Positions 1 to 9,611 of a stretch of 15,799 nt of DNA are shown here, in pieces. The position numbers and the translations under genes are program-made. The stretch lies in contig MSJH02000430.1 of the NCBI GenBank assembly GCA_001931875.2, positions 1-15,799 of the forward strand, read 5' to 3'. Under the pieces are notes generated by a model that saw only the letters and a list, made by a program, of their open reading frames with translations, had not been told where the DNA came from and did no database searches. The DNA comes from Byssochlamys sp. IMV 00236. Taxonomy: Eukaryota > Ascomycota > Eurotiomycetes > Eurotiales > Thermoascaceae. Within the stretch, counting starts at the first letter, position 1, and each line of letters opens with the position of its first letter.

Positions 1-1178
1 GACATTCAGTGTATACCTTCTTTTTTTTTTGGGATCATATGTACTCTTACCTTCCCGTGGTTGATCCTGTTAATCAAGACTTTATTGTCTTGAGAACTGA
101 AAGGAGTACGCTTTTATTATAAATAAATGTAAATGAAAAAAAGTTGGTTAATAAATGACACGTTGTTAATGTACATGTGCTTAGAAAAAGGCGCGACTTA
201 TCAAGCTCATTATGTGCAAGACGTTTTGAAAGAGATAGAGATATCAACCTTATCTTAGGATATATCAATGTTTATAGCAATAACCACTTGTAGTTATCCA
301 AAGTATTGTTAATATGTATTACTGCTCACAAATCTTTGTTTTTCTTGCATCCAATTTCTTAAAATATTAAAAGCTAAGAATATCTTTTTTTTTTTTTTTT
401 TTTTCCCTCCCGTCTTTATGACTCTATGGATTTATATATAGTTTGCTTATGTAATGCTATATCTGGTATAGTCGCTATATTCTTTTAGTTTGCTAATTCC
501 TGATACATATAAAGCATGGTTCACTCTTGTTGGCTATTTCAGCAGTTACAGTAAACTCTAGAATTTATACAAAAGATTGTTGATAATTATGTCAACTTTA
601 AAAAAACAAGCAGCTTATAAAAAGAAAAAGTCAGTTACGTTGTATAACGGGTATTGATCACAGAACAAGAGTCGCAAAGAACTCTTTAGTAGAGTATGAA
701 CTAATGAACTGTTTGTCTATAGCGTACGCACTAATATGTATACATGCAATAGACAACCAAATGTATGAGCAGATATAGCATTCAGACAAGGAAGAGAAAG
801 CAAGTGGATGCTTTATAAAATAGATAAATGATTTTTCATTGATTGATTTAGTGCTCCAAAAGGCTACACGCCATAAACAATAATTAAGCTCTAATGTAGA
901 TACTAGGAAACTACTAGATGCATCTGGTACTTTGCTAAATCGACCATTTTAAAACAAATAAGACACTACTAGACGTGTTACTTGACCAACACTGACTTTG
1001 ACTCTACGTAAACACAAGTCTGCTTTCTGGCTACAGGTAGATAAATTTAGACTTTTTTTTATAAAAATACACAATGTGTTTACAAGTCCAAGTATTAGAA
1101 TGTATACGTATTGTAGCTATTTATTGTTCTAAAACGAGTTAAAGGTGTTATATAAGTTGTGTCGCTTAAACGAGGAGC
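1..1178. other. Intergenic region without a supported gene
   Basis: AT-rich sequence with stops in all frames and only short chance open frames, none with a recognisable family. It contains a run of 20 T at 385-404 followed by a C-rich patch. On the minus strand the hexamer AATAAA (1120-1125) lies about 54 bp beyond the stop of the neighbouring cysteine-rich gene and may be its polyadenylation signal. A possible short exon at the extreme left edge was considered and set aside. I see no RNA gene. Confidence 0.5.
385..404. repeat. T20 homopolymer tract
   Basis: Twenty consecutive T residues, directly followed by CCCTCCCG. This is a simple low-complexity tract with no sign of a target-site duplication or of a retroposed body next to it. 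Confidence 0.9.
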
Positions 1179-1559
1179 CTAGGCGTATTTGGGATTAGGA
1201 TTGCCAGTGCATTTACCCTTGATACAGCTATCGCGGCAGTCATCACTGCTTTCGCAGCAGTAGTCCTTCCAGCCTTCACCCGTGCGAGATCCAATATTGT
1301 CAGTGTTAACACAGGTGCCGTCGCCAATAGGAGAAGCGTACTTGGGATCAACACGACCATTGCACTTTCCTTTAATGCAAGATTCATGGCAGTCATCGTC
1401 AGTCTTGCAGCAGAATCCTCTCCAACCTAAACCGGAACCACTACCGCGATTATTGGGACGAGTGCAAATGATCTTGCTGCCAGAGGATTTACCAGATGAG
1501 GCAGCTTGAACGTTAACAAGGGCAGTAACCAAGAGCAAAGCAGAGAGAGATAACTTCAT
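1179..1559 (-). CDS. Small secreted protein with two six-cysteine repeats
   Basis: A single-exon gene for 126 residues. The N-terminus is a typical signal peptide: a lysine at position 2, a hydrophobic core over residues 3-17, and likely cleavage after Ala19 (VQA/AS). The mature part is two tandem modules starting at Cys32 and Cys83, 51 residues apart. Both have exactly the spacing C-x17-CC-x5-C-x3-C-x4-C and share the motifs GWxxxCC, DDCxxSCIKGKC and NPKYA or DPKYA. All cysteines are paired in number (six per module), so a disulfide-knotted extracellular domain is likely. There is no membrane anchor, and the protein ends just after the second module. The cysteine pattern is not that of a hydrophobin. 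I do not recognise the family. Secreted or cell-wall-associated roles are possible but not shown. The start codon is the only one in front of the signal peptide and sits 57 bp downstream of a TATA box. Confidence 0.85.
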   Translation of the reverse strand: MKLSLSALLLVTALVNVQAASSGKSSGSKIICTRPNNRGSGSGLGWRGFCCKTDDDCHESCIKGKCNGRVDPKYASPIGDGTCVNTDNIGSRTGEGWKDYCCESSDDCRDSCIKGKCTGNPNPKYA

Positions 1560-1615
1560 TTGTTTTTGAAAGAGATTGAGCTGGTTTATGCCTAAGATTG
1601 AAAAGGATCGTCATC

Positions 1616-1622
1616 TTTTATA
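1616..1622 (-). promoter_or_regulatory. TATA box of the cysteine-rich secreted protein gene
   Basis: Read on the minus strand the sequence is GATATAAAAG, a close match to a TATA box. It ends 57 bp upstream of the start codon at 1559. That would place transcription start about 25-30 bp before the ATG. A clear TATA box fits a gene that is strongly or conditionally expressed. Confidence 0.5.
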
Positions 1623-1624
1623 TC

Positions 1625-2327
1625 TTTTGAACGTTAATAACAGCTCATGTATGTGAGTGATTGTTTCAGAAATATATTTTTAGTACAGAGAACAAACTAA
1701 AATAGAATACAAACTTCCTTAAACCAATAAAAAGAAAAGGAAGCAATGCTCAATACCCATACATCCGAGGATATGTCAAGCTGACCTTGATGTTAGGTTG
1801 ATACGGTAATACATGCTAAATTGCAACAACATGCAGTTTTCGCACTTCGAATTCAGACAAATGAAATTTATTTTTATGCCTAAATCTCGGCATTATGAAA
1901 GAACATTATAGGAATGCAAATGAAATAGTAATGAGTGAGCCTCAAATAGTAGAATTTGTTGATGCAATGAACATTGATGAGGATCCTACACTTACATATG
2001 GTAAATTACTGTTACTAACTGATGATCAAACCGTGTCTCAAACAATAAAAGAGGATGTTATTCTTGAGCCTCAATTCGATCAGTTACTTTTAAAGTAGCA
2101 AGCTGAAGTCGATTACGTGACCATTATTGATTCATGTATAGTTATTACTAAGCCTATCTATGTATGAATACAACAATGAACACTAGTTTCTGTAAGCTAT
2201 TCTGAAGTAAAGAAAAAAAAAATATGTTTTATAATCGTCTTAGATGATATCATAAGCTATTTATTATGTATAATAAATGCTTAAACATAGGGGGTGGCGA
2301 GGGTATTGAAGATATTAAATTGCATGT
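1625..2327. other. Intergenic region, no recognised gene
   Basis: AT-rich spacer upstream of the secreted-protein gene. An open frame on the plus strand at 1895-2098 would encode 67 acidic residues beginning with Met-Lys-Glu-His. It has no signal peptide, no recognisable domain and no evident promoter, so I do not call it a gene, although a small hypothetical protein cannot be excluded. Nothing else stands out. Confidence 0.35.
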
Positions 2328-2606
2328 TCAGAGGCTTATTTTACGCCGTTTGATTTGGCCTTCCTTGGAACGAATTATGGCAAAGTGCAGGAATCCATAT
2401 CTAGAACAGTATACGACAAAGCCATTAAGACAAGCACTTTGGGATTTCGCTATTTTAAATACTTACCGCTCATCTTTCATGAGCTTGTAATGTTCAAAGG
2501 GTTCATCCAGACTAAGACTACGGGGCCATGTCTCAACGTTTTCAGCAGTGTCGATAGGATTGATTTCGGTTAATGTAACAGAAAGATTTCGATCCGTACA
2601 GCATTG
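2328..2606 (-). pseudogene. Probable remnant of a spliced gene, family unknown
   Basis: Two coding-like blocks on the minus strand join in frame through a convincing intron. The first is open from 2606 to 2467 and ends with donor CG/GTAAGT. The second starts at 2400 after TTCTAG and ends at a TGA at 2328. The intron (2401-2466) is 66 bp, the size typical of this locus. The joined reading is protein-like, including segments NPIDTAENVETWPRSL, FEHYKLMKDER and YGFLHFAIIRSKEGQ. There is no start codon in the first block, a TGA closes it upstream (2607-2609), and no AG acceptor lies between that stop and the protein-like part. It therefore looks like the 3' end of a gene whose front is lost or altered. 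I do not recognise the family. It could still be a real terminal exon pair of a gene with unusual structure. Confidence 0.35.
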
Positions 2607-2609
2607 TCA

Positions 2610-3216
2610 TTTTTGAAAACCAATTTGAAAAATACAACAAAGTTTTTCAATGTGTAGCGTCAAACTAAACATGAGTTTATGAAGTTATCATCTTGAATTG
2701 CCTCTTTTCAAGAAGAAAGAGATAAAAAAGAAATATTGTTATTTATTCTAGCTTTATGTTGTCAGTTTGATCAACAAGGACCACTTAGCTCACGTGTAAT
2801 TATGATGACACCGTATTTTATATCAAAGAGAGTGAAATGGACAAGCCTTATGTTAGACAGAAGCATTGGTAATGTGACGTTGTATAGTGACAACATTGGT
2901 AGTGCCCCAAGGAAGCGCCCGTAGTATTAGCTTATTTTCTGGTGCATGTAGTGTTCACCTTGTCTAAAAATGGCTTTCAGTTATCTAAACTTGAAGTGCG
3001 AACATTGTATATTGCATCATATCACGACTAACAATTCAAATATCGAAATAAGCTACACCGGAAAGTGATTTCTGTTGGTATCAGAGAGCCAAAATGAACC
3101 TACTTTATCCTACTTTGTAGACAAGGGATTCTTAGTGCGTTAAATTTTGTACTATTTTCTTTCTATTCGAGCAATTTCGCTTTACTTTATTTTTTATTCT
3201 ATACAACTCAAGTTTA
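2610..3216. other. Intergenic region downstream of UTP22
   Basis: No gene is recognised. A plus-strand open frame at 2736-2924 (62 residues) and short minus-strand frames lack start context, splice partners and any family resemblance. The minus-strand hexamer AATAAA at 3213-3218 overlaps the UTP22 stop codon. Confidence 0.4.
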
Positions 3217-3218
3217 TT
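3213..3218 (-). terminator. Possible polyadenylation signal of UTP22
   Basis: On the minus strand the stop and the following bases read TAATAAAC, so an AATAAA hexamer overlaps the stop codon. If used, the 3' untranslated region would be only a few tens of bases. Fungal poly(A) sites are loosely defined, so this is tentative. Confidence 0.3.
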
Positions 3219-6200
3219 AATTAATTAATAAATTGCCAGCGATTCTCTTGATTTCCTCCAAGATGGCATCAAAATTAGGAGCAATGAGTTTAGACACTTC
3301 GTCTTGTCCTTTGGGAATCTTTAAGAATCCATTCTTCTTCATGTCTACAGGGACACTATTGAATCCAGCTGATACCTTCCATTGAATAGGTTCAGCAGCT
3401 AAAGGGTTCCATACAATAGCTAATTTATCTCCACCATATTTATCATGGAATACCATCACTGTTTGCCCATAGATGTGTTCGATTTCTTTTATCAGTTCGG
3501 ATACAGGATCAAATCCTGCAAATATCCTATCACCCAACAGGCTGTATCCCGTGCTCTTGAAGTACTTGGGTTCAGGGTTTAGGCTTTGATAGTATCGAGT
3601 GCATTTTGATTTGTCTAATTGAAGTACAACAGAGTAATCTGACATGGGCGTGATAAATACACGTTTGATGTCCTCTGGTTTATCTTGTTCAACAACATTA
3701 TCTAGGACCTTGAGAGAGGCCTTTGCTAATGCACAAATACGCAAAGCTACAGCACGGCATGGCTTTGTTCGGGTCCATCGGTGGCCACTTGTGTCTTTTG
3801 CTGTTGCAATAGTCATCACGCCACGCGTCATTTGTGGGTTTGTAGTTCGGTGATGATTGAACTGCGAAATGATCTCGTCACGCTGCTTGCTTGTTAATTC
3901 ACCTTCGATATCTACAATAAGCGGTGTGTTTTGCCAATCCCAGCCAGCGAGCAAATTCAAAACACGAAGAAATCCGCTGAAGGTAGATACAGGTGAAGTC
4001 CATGGGTGTGGCTCTAAAAAGACATACGCTGTAATCAGCTCAATCATCTCGTCTGTTACATGAGGAGAGAGCATATGAGAGGCAAACCAGCGTTTGACTA
4101 ACCGAACTGTAGATGAATATGCAGTGAATCGTGCACAAAGTGCTTGAACAGAAAATGTATGTGATTGTTGATAGGTAATATTATAGTTGTATTTTTCCAA
4201 GGCTTCCTTTGCCATACTCTTTTGAAGTGGTGTCGAGAGTTTGGTATCTATAATCTTTTTCAGCTGCTGAGGCTCTTGTTCAAGTCCAATGTGGCATCGG
4301 AAGACAAATCCTTGATAATAAACGTCAAGATAACCACGGATGGCCATTGGGTTTCTTTCACAAATATCGTCAACAACGACAGTATCCACTTGATAGCGGT
4401 TTTTAAGCTCCTCTCCCATCTTCAAATAGAACGAATGCTTCACTTTTTGAAGAGCACTCAGATCATCTGGAAACTTGGCAGAACGTTCGATTTGTACAAT
4501 GACATCAATTGCTTCATAGAAACGAGTTGTATTAGGGTAACCAATAGCGTTGCTGAAATCGACTGGATGAGGCAAGGTGGCAGTAGTATATCTTAAGCTT
4601 GAAGAGGCAGGGTAGACGCTACTAACCATGAGTGGTAGCGCATCATCAATCTCACGGATCTGTTTGCTGAGCTGAGTAAAGGCTGTCATGACTGAGTGGA
4701 AACCAGTGATTTTCAATTCAGGATTGAACATGTGTTGAGGCAAACATTTGGCATAATTCAAGTAGCTATAGAATTGATCTGCCCAATATTGGATCTCTTC
4801 TGGCTTCAATGAAAGGTGTAATTCAAGCAAGTATTGAACAATCTGCTGTACAATGAGACTACGGTTTTCATAGCCTTGTGTTTGCCAGACAACCGCTTCA
4901 ACGATAGATCCATCCTTGAATCGACGCAATTCCGATTTATTGCCCCAGAACTTTCTGAATTCAGCAACTTCTTCTTCGTTTTGTGATTGTGGTCCTTGAT
5001 CAACTAATCGAGGGGCATTATCTGAGTTAAGCAATAAGCCAATGGTAATAGCTGCATCTTGATCCATATCAGTAGGCATATTGGCATCAACAGACCAAGT
5101 ATGAGGATGATGGTAGGTATGTTGGACAGCAATTAAATCAACACGGTTTGTTAAACCTCTTGTTAGGATGTGACTGATTCGTTGGACAAAGAATGGCAGA
5201 TATGAATAATAGTCTGCCTTTACATGCTCCGTAAATACTTCAGTAGAGGGCACTGGAAGCTTGATACGGACAACATTGTCATATCTAAGTTTTGTATCAT
5301 TGACTTTCTTAAGGAACATGGGCTCAAATCGGTCCACAGGATCGTTAAGAAGTGACATGGCCAACTTGGTTTCATGTTGTATCTGAGCAAGTCCGGATGA
5401 ATGAATTGAAGCAGCAAGATTAAGTGTTCCTGAGGGATCCACAATAACTACATCGTAGTGGCTCAAGAATTCTTGCTTCGAAAACTCTTGTCTTTCGCTT
5501 TCGCCAATAAACACAGGATTTTGTTTAAAGTCTCTTGAAGCAATAAAGTCAAGAGTACCTCTGAACAATTGATATGAACTGTGAGTTGACGACAGCTTCT
5601 TGTCGATACCATCCTTATTGCCTTGCATCAAGTAGGACATAATCATAGCAAACAAAAATGGTGTAAATCCGATGTTTGCAAGTCCACGCTGATAGATCCA
5701 TGTTCTAGCCAACAAAACAGCATTCTTAAATTCAGAGCATGCCTTACTATGCTGATATAAAAATGCTAAATTTGCTGTGTAAGAAGTATCAACTAGGAGT
5801 GAGGCATTGTAGTGTGGTGTAGCCATAGTGTTGTCTGTAGAAGTTTTCACACTAGATTTGCCGGGAGCGAGTCTATGCATGGGGAACGTATTGAGGTCGA
5901 CGCTAGGCAAAATACGGATAACACACTTTGTCTTTGAGAAATCCACATCTGATTTATCTCCACCAGGTTTAACTAACAATATAGGGCGACGAGAATCGTT
6001 ATTCATGGTGCTGTATTCAATGTGAAATTTCTTTTTAGATGACTGAATGGCATGTGCCAAAACACCCAAGTAACAAGCACGCTTGTGGAAGTAACGATAG
6101 TTGGAATAATCCTTTTCCTGGAAGATAGAGCTTGGCATCTCCACAGCTACATCTACAGTGAATGGCATCTTTGTCTTTGCTACAGTCTTTAATGCATATC

Positions 6201-6883
6201 CACCAACAATATGAATAGATGATGGCTTTTTGAAAGCAAATGAGTGTAAGGCATCAGGCGAAGGTTGAGGATCTGGGAAAGGTATAACAATTTTGTTCTT
6301 CTTGAGCATATTATCTGCAAATTCAACGAGCTATAAAGTTGTAAGTAAGTGGCATAAACAAGATGGATTGCTCTTACCTTCATTGGCTGGCCTTCTGGGA
6401 TGCTATCAAATGTTGCTTTCAAATTATGAAGTGCCTTTTCCAGTGCTTTGTGCTTATCATAGTTCATGTTGATTTCAGACAGTAATTCTTCAATCTGTTA
6501 TTAAGTGTTTATATAAGCAAAAGTTGAATTTATACATTGTTGCTTTGAGTGCATACCTCTAGTTTAAATATATTTGATTTAAATAGCTCCACAGTTTCTT
6601 TCAAGCCTTCCAATTCACCAGCAATAATATCATCTTCAGTGGGAGCTGTTTTCTTTATTTCAGTACTCTCGAGTTGATAGTCTTCATCTTCTTCATCCTC
6701 ATCGTAGTCGTCCGATCCAGATTCATCTATGTACTCATCCTTTATGACAGGTGCTTCCTTCTTAGCTATCTATATAAAGCCTTGAGCAACAATGACATAG
6801 TTTGAAGGTATATAAATACTGACCTTAGCAGGAGGCTCAGATTCTGAGCTTTTCTTTTGCTTTCTCTTTGCAGTGACAGCCAT
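3217..6883 (-). CDS. UTP22: Utp22/Nrap (NOL6-like) small-subunit processome protein
   Basis: Four exons: 6883-6824, 6769-6557, 6494-6378 and 6330-3217. The introns are 54, 62 and 47 bp, all phase 0, with donors GTCAGT, GTATGC and GTAAGA. The product is 1167 residues, close to yeast Utp22 and human NOL6. Residues 1-20 are a basic, Lys-rich nuclear-type start. Exon 2 holds an acidic stretch rich in Asp and Glu. From about residue 131 the Nrap domains follow: IPFPDP, then VGGYALKT (about 172-179), VDVAVEMP (189-196) and DYSNYRYFHKRACYLG (204-219), later VDPSGTLNLAAS, RRFKDGSIVEAVVW, EPHPWTSP and a final domain with DKYGGDKLAIVWNP. In yeast the protein acts in the nucleolus in the UTPC subcomplex with Rrp7 and casein kinase 2, assembling the 90S/SSU processome that matures 18S rRNA. 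It has a nucleotidyltransferase-like fold thought to be non-catalytic. It is transcribed divergently from NOP58. The start is chosen because it precedes the basic segment and a clean first donor. Confidence 0.95.
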
Positions 6884-7119
6884 GACAACTTGAGAAAAAG
6901 TTTATGCGTAAAGAAAGAAAGGAACTTGTTTTTTGGACAAAATGGCTGTGGCTTGAGTTTGAAATTTAGTGACACTTTTTCATTGAAAAGAGGCTTATTC
7001 TTGCTATATTTAGACAGCAGCAGTGACTGCCTTCTTTTTACGCCTTACAGTGACAAGGAAAAAAAAAAAACTTTCCTTAATTTTTTTATTCTCGTTTTTT
7101 CTTTTCTACCAAACAGAAG
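6884..7119. promoter_or_regulatory. Divergent promoter between UTP22 and NOP58
   Basis: These 236 bp separate the start codons of two ribosome-biogenesis genes that point away from each other, so both promoters must lie here. The NOP58 side ends in a long pyrimidine-rich stretch (about 7061-7108) and CCAAACAG just before the ATG. No clear TATA box is seen on either side. The hexamer AGTGAC occurs at 6968-6973, 7022-7027 and 7049-7054, with a fourth copy at 6872-6877 within the first UTP22 codons. All are on the plus strand, and the last two lie within CAGTGAC. Confidence 0.7.
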
Positions 7120-8726
7120 ATGCTCGTTCTTTACGAAACCTCTGCCGGTTACGCCTTGTTTAAGCTTGTCAAGGACAACAAATTAGATAAGCCTGAAGAG
7201 CTCTACAAGGAATTTCAAGATGCCGAAAGTGCTAACAATGTGTAAAGAAATGTCACAACTATTTATTGATTTTGGCGACTAACGCAACTATCTTTTTTGA
7301 TACTTTAGCGTTAAATTGAAGGCATTTGAAAAGTTTGAAAACACTACTGATGCTTTATCTGCAGTAACTGGTATTGTTGAAGGAAAGATGCCCAAGAACT
7401 TGAAGAAGTTCTTGCAATCAGAAATCAAAGATATGAACAAGGAACAATTGATTATTAGCGACCCTAAATTAGGTATGAATCAATAAGATGTGACAAGTTG
7501 TATGAATATAAACCATATTATGAATAGCTTCTTCTGTTAGTAAAAAATTAGGCATCAAGGTTTTGTCTGATGGCACTGTCCAAGATCTTTTCAGAGGTAT
7601 TCGCGAGCAATTCGAATCTTTAGTCACCGGTCTCTCTCATTCTGATCTTGCTGCCATGTCCCTTGGTCTTTCTCACTCACTCTCTCGTTATAAGCTCAAG
7701 TTCAGCCCTGATAAGGTTGATACTATGATTGTTCAAGCTATTGCTTTGTTGGATGATCTTGACAAAGAACTCAATACATATGCCATGCGTTGCAAGGAAT
7801 GGTACGGCTGGCACTTTCCTGAAATGAACAAGATTATTGTCGACAATCTTGCTTTTGCCAAAGTCGTAAAGGCTATGGGATACCGTACCAACGCTAAAGA
7901 CACTGATTTATCCGCCATTCTTCCTGAAGAACTTGAAGCTGAAGTTAAGGAAGCTGCTGAAATTTCTATGGGAACTGAAATTTCTGAAGAAGATTTGCAA
8001 AACATCTTTGGCCTCTGTGACCAAGTTATCACCATCACTGAATACAGAAACCAATTGTACGAATACTTGAAGAACCGTATGAATGCTATTGCACCCAACT
8101 TGACTGCACTCGTTGGTGAATTAGTTGGTGCTCGTTTGATCTCTCATGCTGGTTCCCTCATGCAACTCTCCAAGCAACCTGCTTCTACTATTCAAATTTT
8201 GGGTGCTGAAAAAGCACTTTTCCGTGCCTTGAAGACAAAACACAACACACCCAAGTATGGTTTGATCTACCATGCTTCTTTAGTTGGTCAAGCTGGACCC
8301 AAGCATAAGGCCAAGGTCGCTCGTTTACTCGCCGCCAAGACTGCTTTGGCTCTCAGAGTTGACGCCTTGGGAGAAACAGAATCCAATGAAATTGGTGCTG
8401 ATGGTCGTAGCAAGGTTGAAGCTCGTATTGATTTGTTAGAAGGTCGCTTCGCTGCCAAGGCCAACAAGGATACCTCCATTCAAAATCAATCCAAGTTCAA
8501 GTTGAATAAGGTGCAAGCATACAATGACAGTGCTGACGTAGCCATGACTGAAGCAGCACCAGAAGCAGAAACAAGTGCCAAGAAGAGAAAGGCTGATGAA
8601 GTTGAAGAAGATGAAGAGCCAGTTGAAAAGAAGGCAAAGAAGGAGAAGAAAGAAAAGAAGGAGAAGAAGGATAAAAAGGAGAAGAAAGAGAAGAAGGAAA
8701 AGAAAGAAAAGAAAAACAAAGATTAG
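7120..8726 (+). CDS. NOP58: Nop58, core protein of box C/D snoRNPs
   Basis: Three exons: 7120-7241, 7309-7472 and 7528-8726. The introns are 67 bp (donor GTAAAG, branch-like CTAAC at 7279-7283, acceptor TTTAG) and 55 bp (donor GTATGA, acceptor ATAG). The 494-residue product matches the usual Nop58 length. It opens with [15 protein letters not shown], the NOP5 N-terminal domain. The central coiled-coil and Nop domain follows: [10 protein letters not shown] (about 185-194), [12 protein letters not shown] (296-307), then [34 protein letters not shown] and a basic RNA-binding segment. The C-terminal 30 or so residues are repeated KKE units, the lysine-rich tail typical of Nop58 rather than Nop56. 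With Nop56, Snu13 and fibrillarin it forms the box C/D snoRNP that 2'-O-methylates rRNA, and with U3 it is part of the SSU processome. It shares its promoter with UTP22. Short flanking exons were assigned by phase and family resemblance. Confidence 0.97.
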
Positions 8727-9200
8727 ATAACTTTGTGTGTGTGTTTGTGCTTTTTTTATAATTTGTAAATATATATGAAATTTTCATTGAAAACCCACCA
8801 CATTGTCTTGCTTTTTTTTATATTAATAGAGTTTATTTTTCATTGATTTTTGCTTTCTTAAATAAAAACTTATTATGAAGTTTATTCCAAAAAAGGGTCG
8901 AAACTTAACTCTCTACTTCATAGCAAAAAAATAAGTAGTCGTGATTTTATTTAGGCCTATCAGATATAATTTCCAGGACATTTATTTTTCAGGGCAAAAT
9001 TGCCCATAGTGGTTATTGTCTGATATTGTGCAAGTCTCTGATGATTAAACTGTTAATAGCTTGAGCTTTGAGATTCTAATAATGAGAGAGGGGAAATGGT
9101 TTGTGGTGGGTGTTTAGATGTATACTATTATTCGTTATCACCAAAATAGAGCTTGCATTACACTTTGTGCTTTCAAAAACATTGTGCACAGTGTTGAATT
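8727..9200. other. Intergenic region downstream of NOP58
   Basis: It starts with a GT-rich patch and contains AATAAA at 8861-8866, about 135 bp after the NOP58 stop and a candidate poly(A) signal. A small inverted repeat GGGCAA-AA-TTGCCC lies at 8992-9005. No gene or RNA is recognised. Confidence 0.45.
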
Positions 9201-9611
9201 TCACTGCGCCCAATTGACAGAAAACAGCGTACGTTCGGCAATCCGTAGCCATTTGATGAGATTGCGGATTTCAAAATGCTGAAATTCGTTCTTGCCTGCG
9301 TAAATGTAACAAGGACAGCCAATGCGTTGCGTGTCCTTTTGGCGAGCAACGAGTTTTTCGTCTCCAAACGCAAGCTTGTGATTGTTTTCGTACTCTTCCC
9401 TATTTGTTCACATCAAATGAATGAGCTTTTGATTTGATTTGTAAGTAACAAACGAAAAGTTGTACTTCAAACTAATAGCTTTAGCAGCCTCTCTAATATT
9501 GAATAAAATACCAAACACTTTGCCGATAGAAAATACTTCTCTGAATTCATTTTCCATATCAGCGATGCGTTTGACATTTCCCTCTATAACAGTAATGTAT
9601 TGAGTGTTCAT
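9201..9611 (-). pseudogene. Broken FAR1-like (MULE transposase-type) fragment
   Basis: The frame opens at an ATG (9611) and runs 67 codons to an in-frame TGA at 9410-9408. It then continues in the same frame for 68 more codons to a second TGA at 9203-9201. The two parts together read as one domain: an A/I-rich helix with REAAKAISLKYNFSFVTYKS, then KLIHLM, the stop, then KDTQRIGCPCYIYA and FQHFEIRNL. This order, with cysteines spaced before and after and a conserved cysteine expected right at the TGA, resembles the FAR1-like zinc-binding N-terminus of Mutator-like (MULE) transposase proteins. The catalytic transposase domain is absent downstream, and no terminal inverted repeats are seen. An intron removing the stop would be only about 14 bp, so it cannot be spliced out. 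I read it as a dead element fragment. The family assignment is from memory of pattern, not from a search. Confidence 0.5.

Noticed and set aside
59..69. GGTTGATCCTG, identical to part of the conserved start of 18S rRNA.
   Set aside because: The match stops after 11 bases and the following sequence is not rRNA-like.
51..96. Possible small minus-strand exon at the left edge, open as SQDNKVLINRINHGK with donor AAG/GTAAGA and acceptor TTTCAG.
   Set aside because: Only 46 bp, no partner exon is recognisable to the right, and the sequence after the donor leaves the window. Signals alone are too weak.
4165..4596. 143-residue plus-strand open frame inside UTP22.
   Set aside because: It is antisense to a conserved coding exon and resembles no protein.
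6857..7186. 109-residue plus-strand open frame across the divergent promoter.
   Set aside because: It overlaps the starts of both UTP22 and NOP58 in the wrong frame and is low-complexity.
7242..7527. Intronic box C/D snoRNA in NOP58, as ribosome-biogenesis genes often host them.
   Set aside because: The introns are only 67 and 55 bp and contain no RTGATGA box C. The UTP22 introns (47-62 bp) are likewise too short.
8486..8787. Long Phe/Ser-rich open frames on the minus strand.
   Set aside because: They are the complement of the lysine-rich NOP58 tail and have no support of their own.
8992..9005. Inverted repeat GGGCAA-AA-TTGCCC as a transposon end or operator.
   Set aside because: Arms of six bases are expected by chance in this length, and no partner copy was seen.
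9038..9110. CTGATGA near 9038-9048 as box C of a free-standing snoRNA.
   Set aside because: The first base does not fit box C and no box D with terminal stem is found at a suitable distance.
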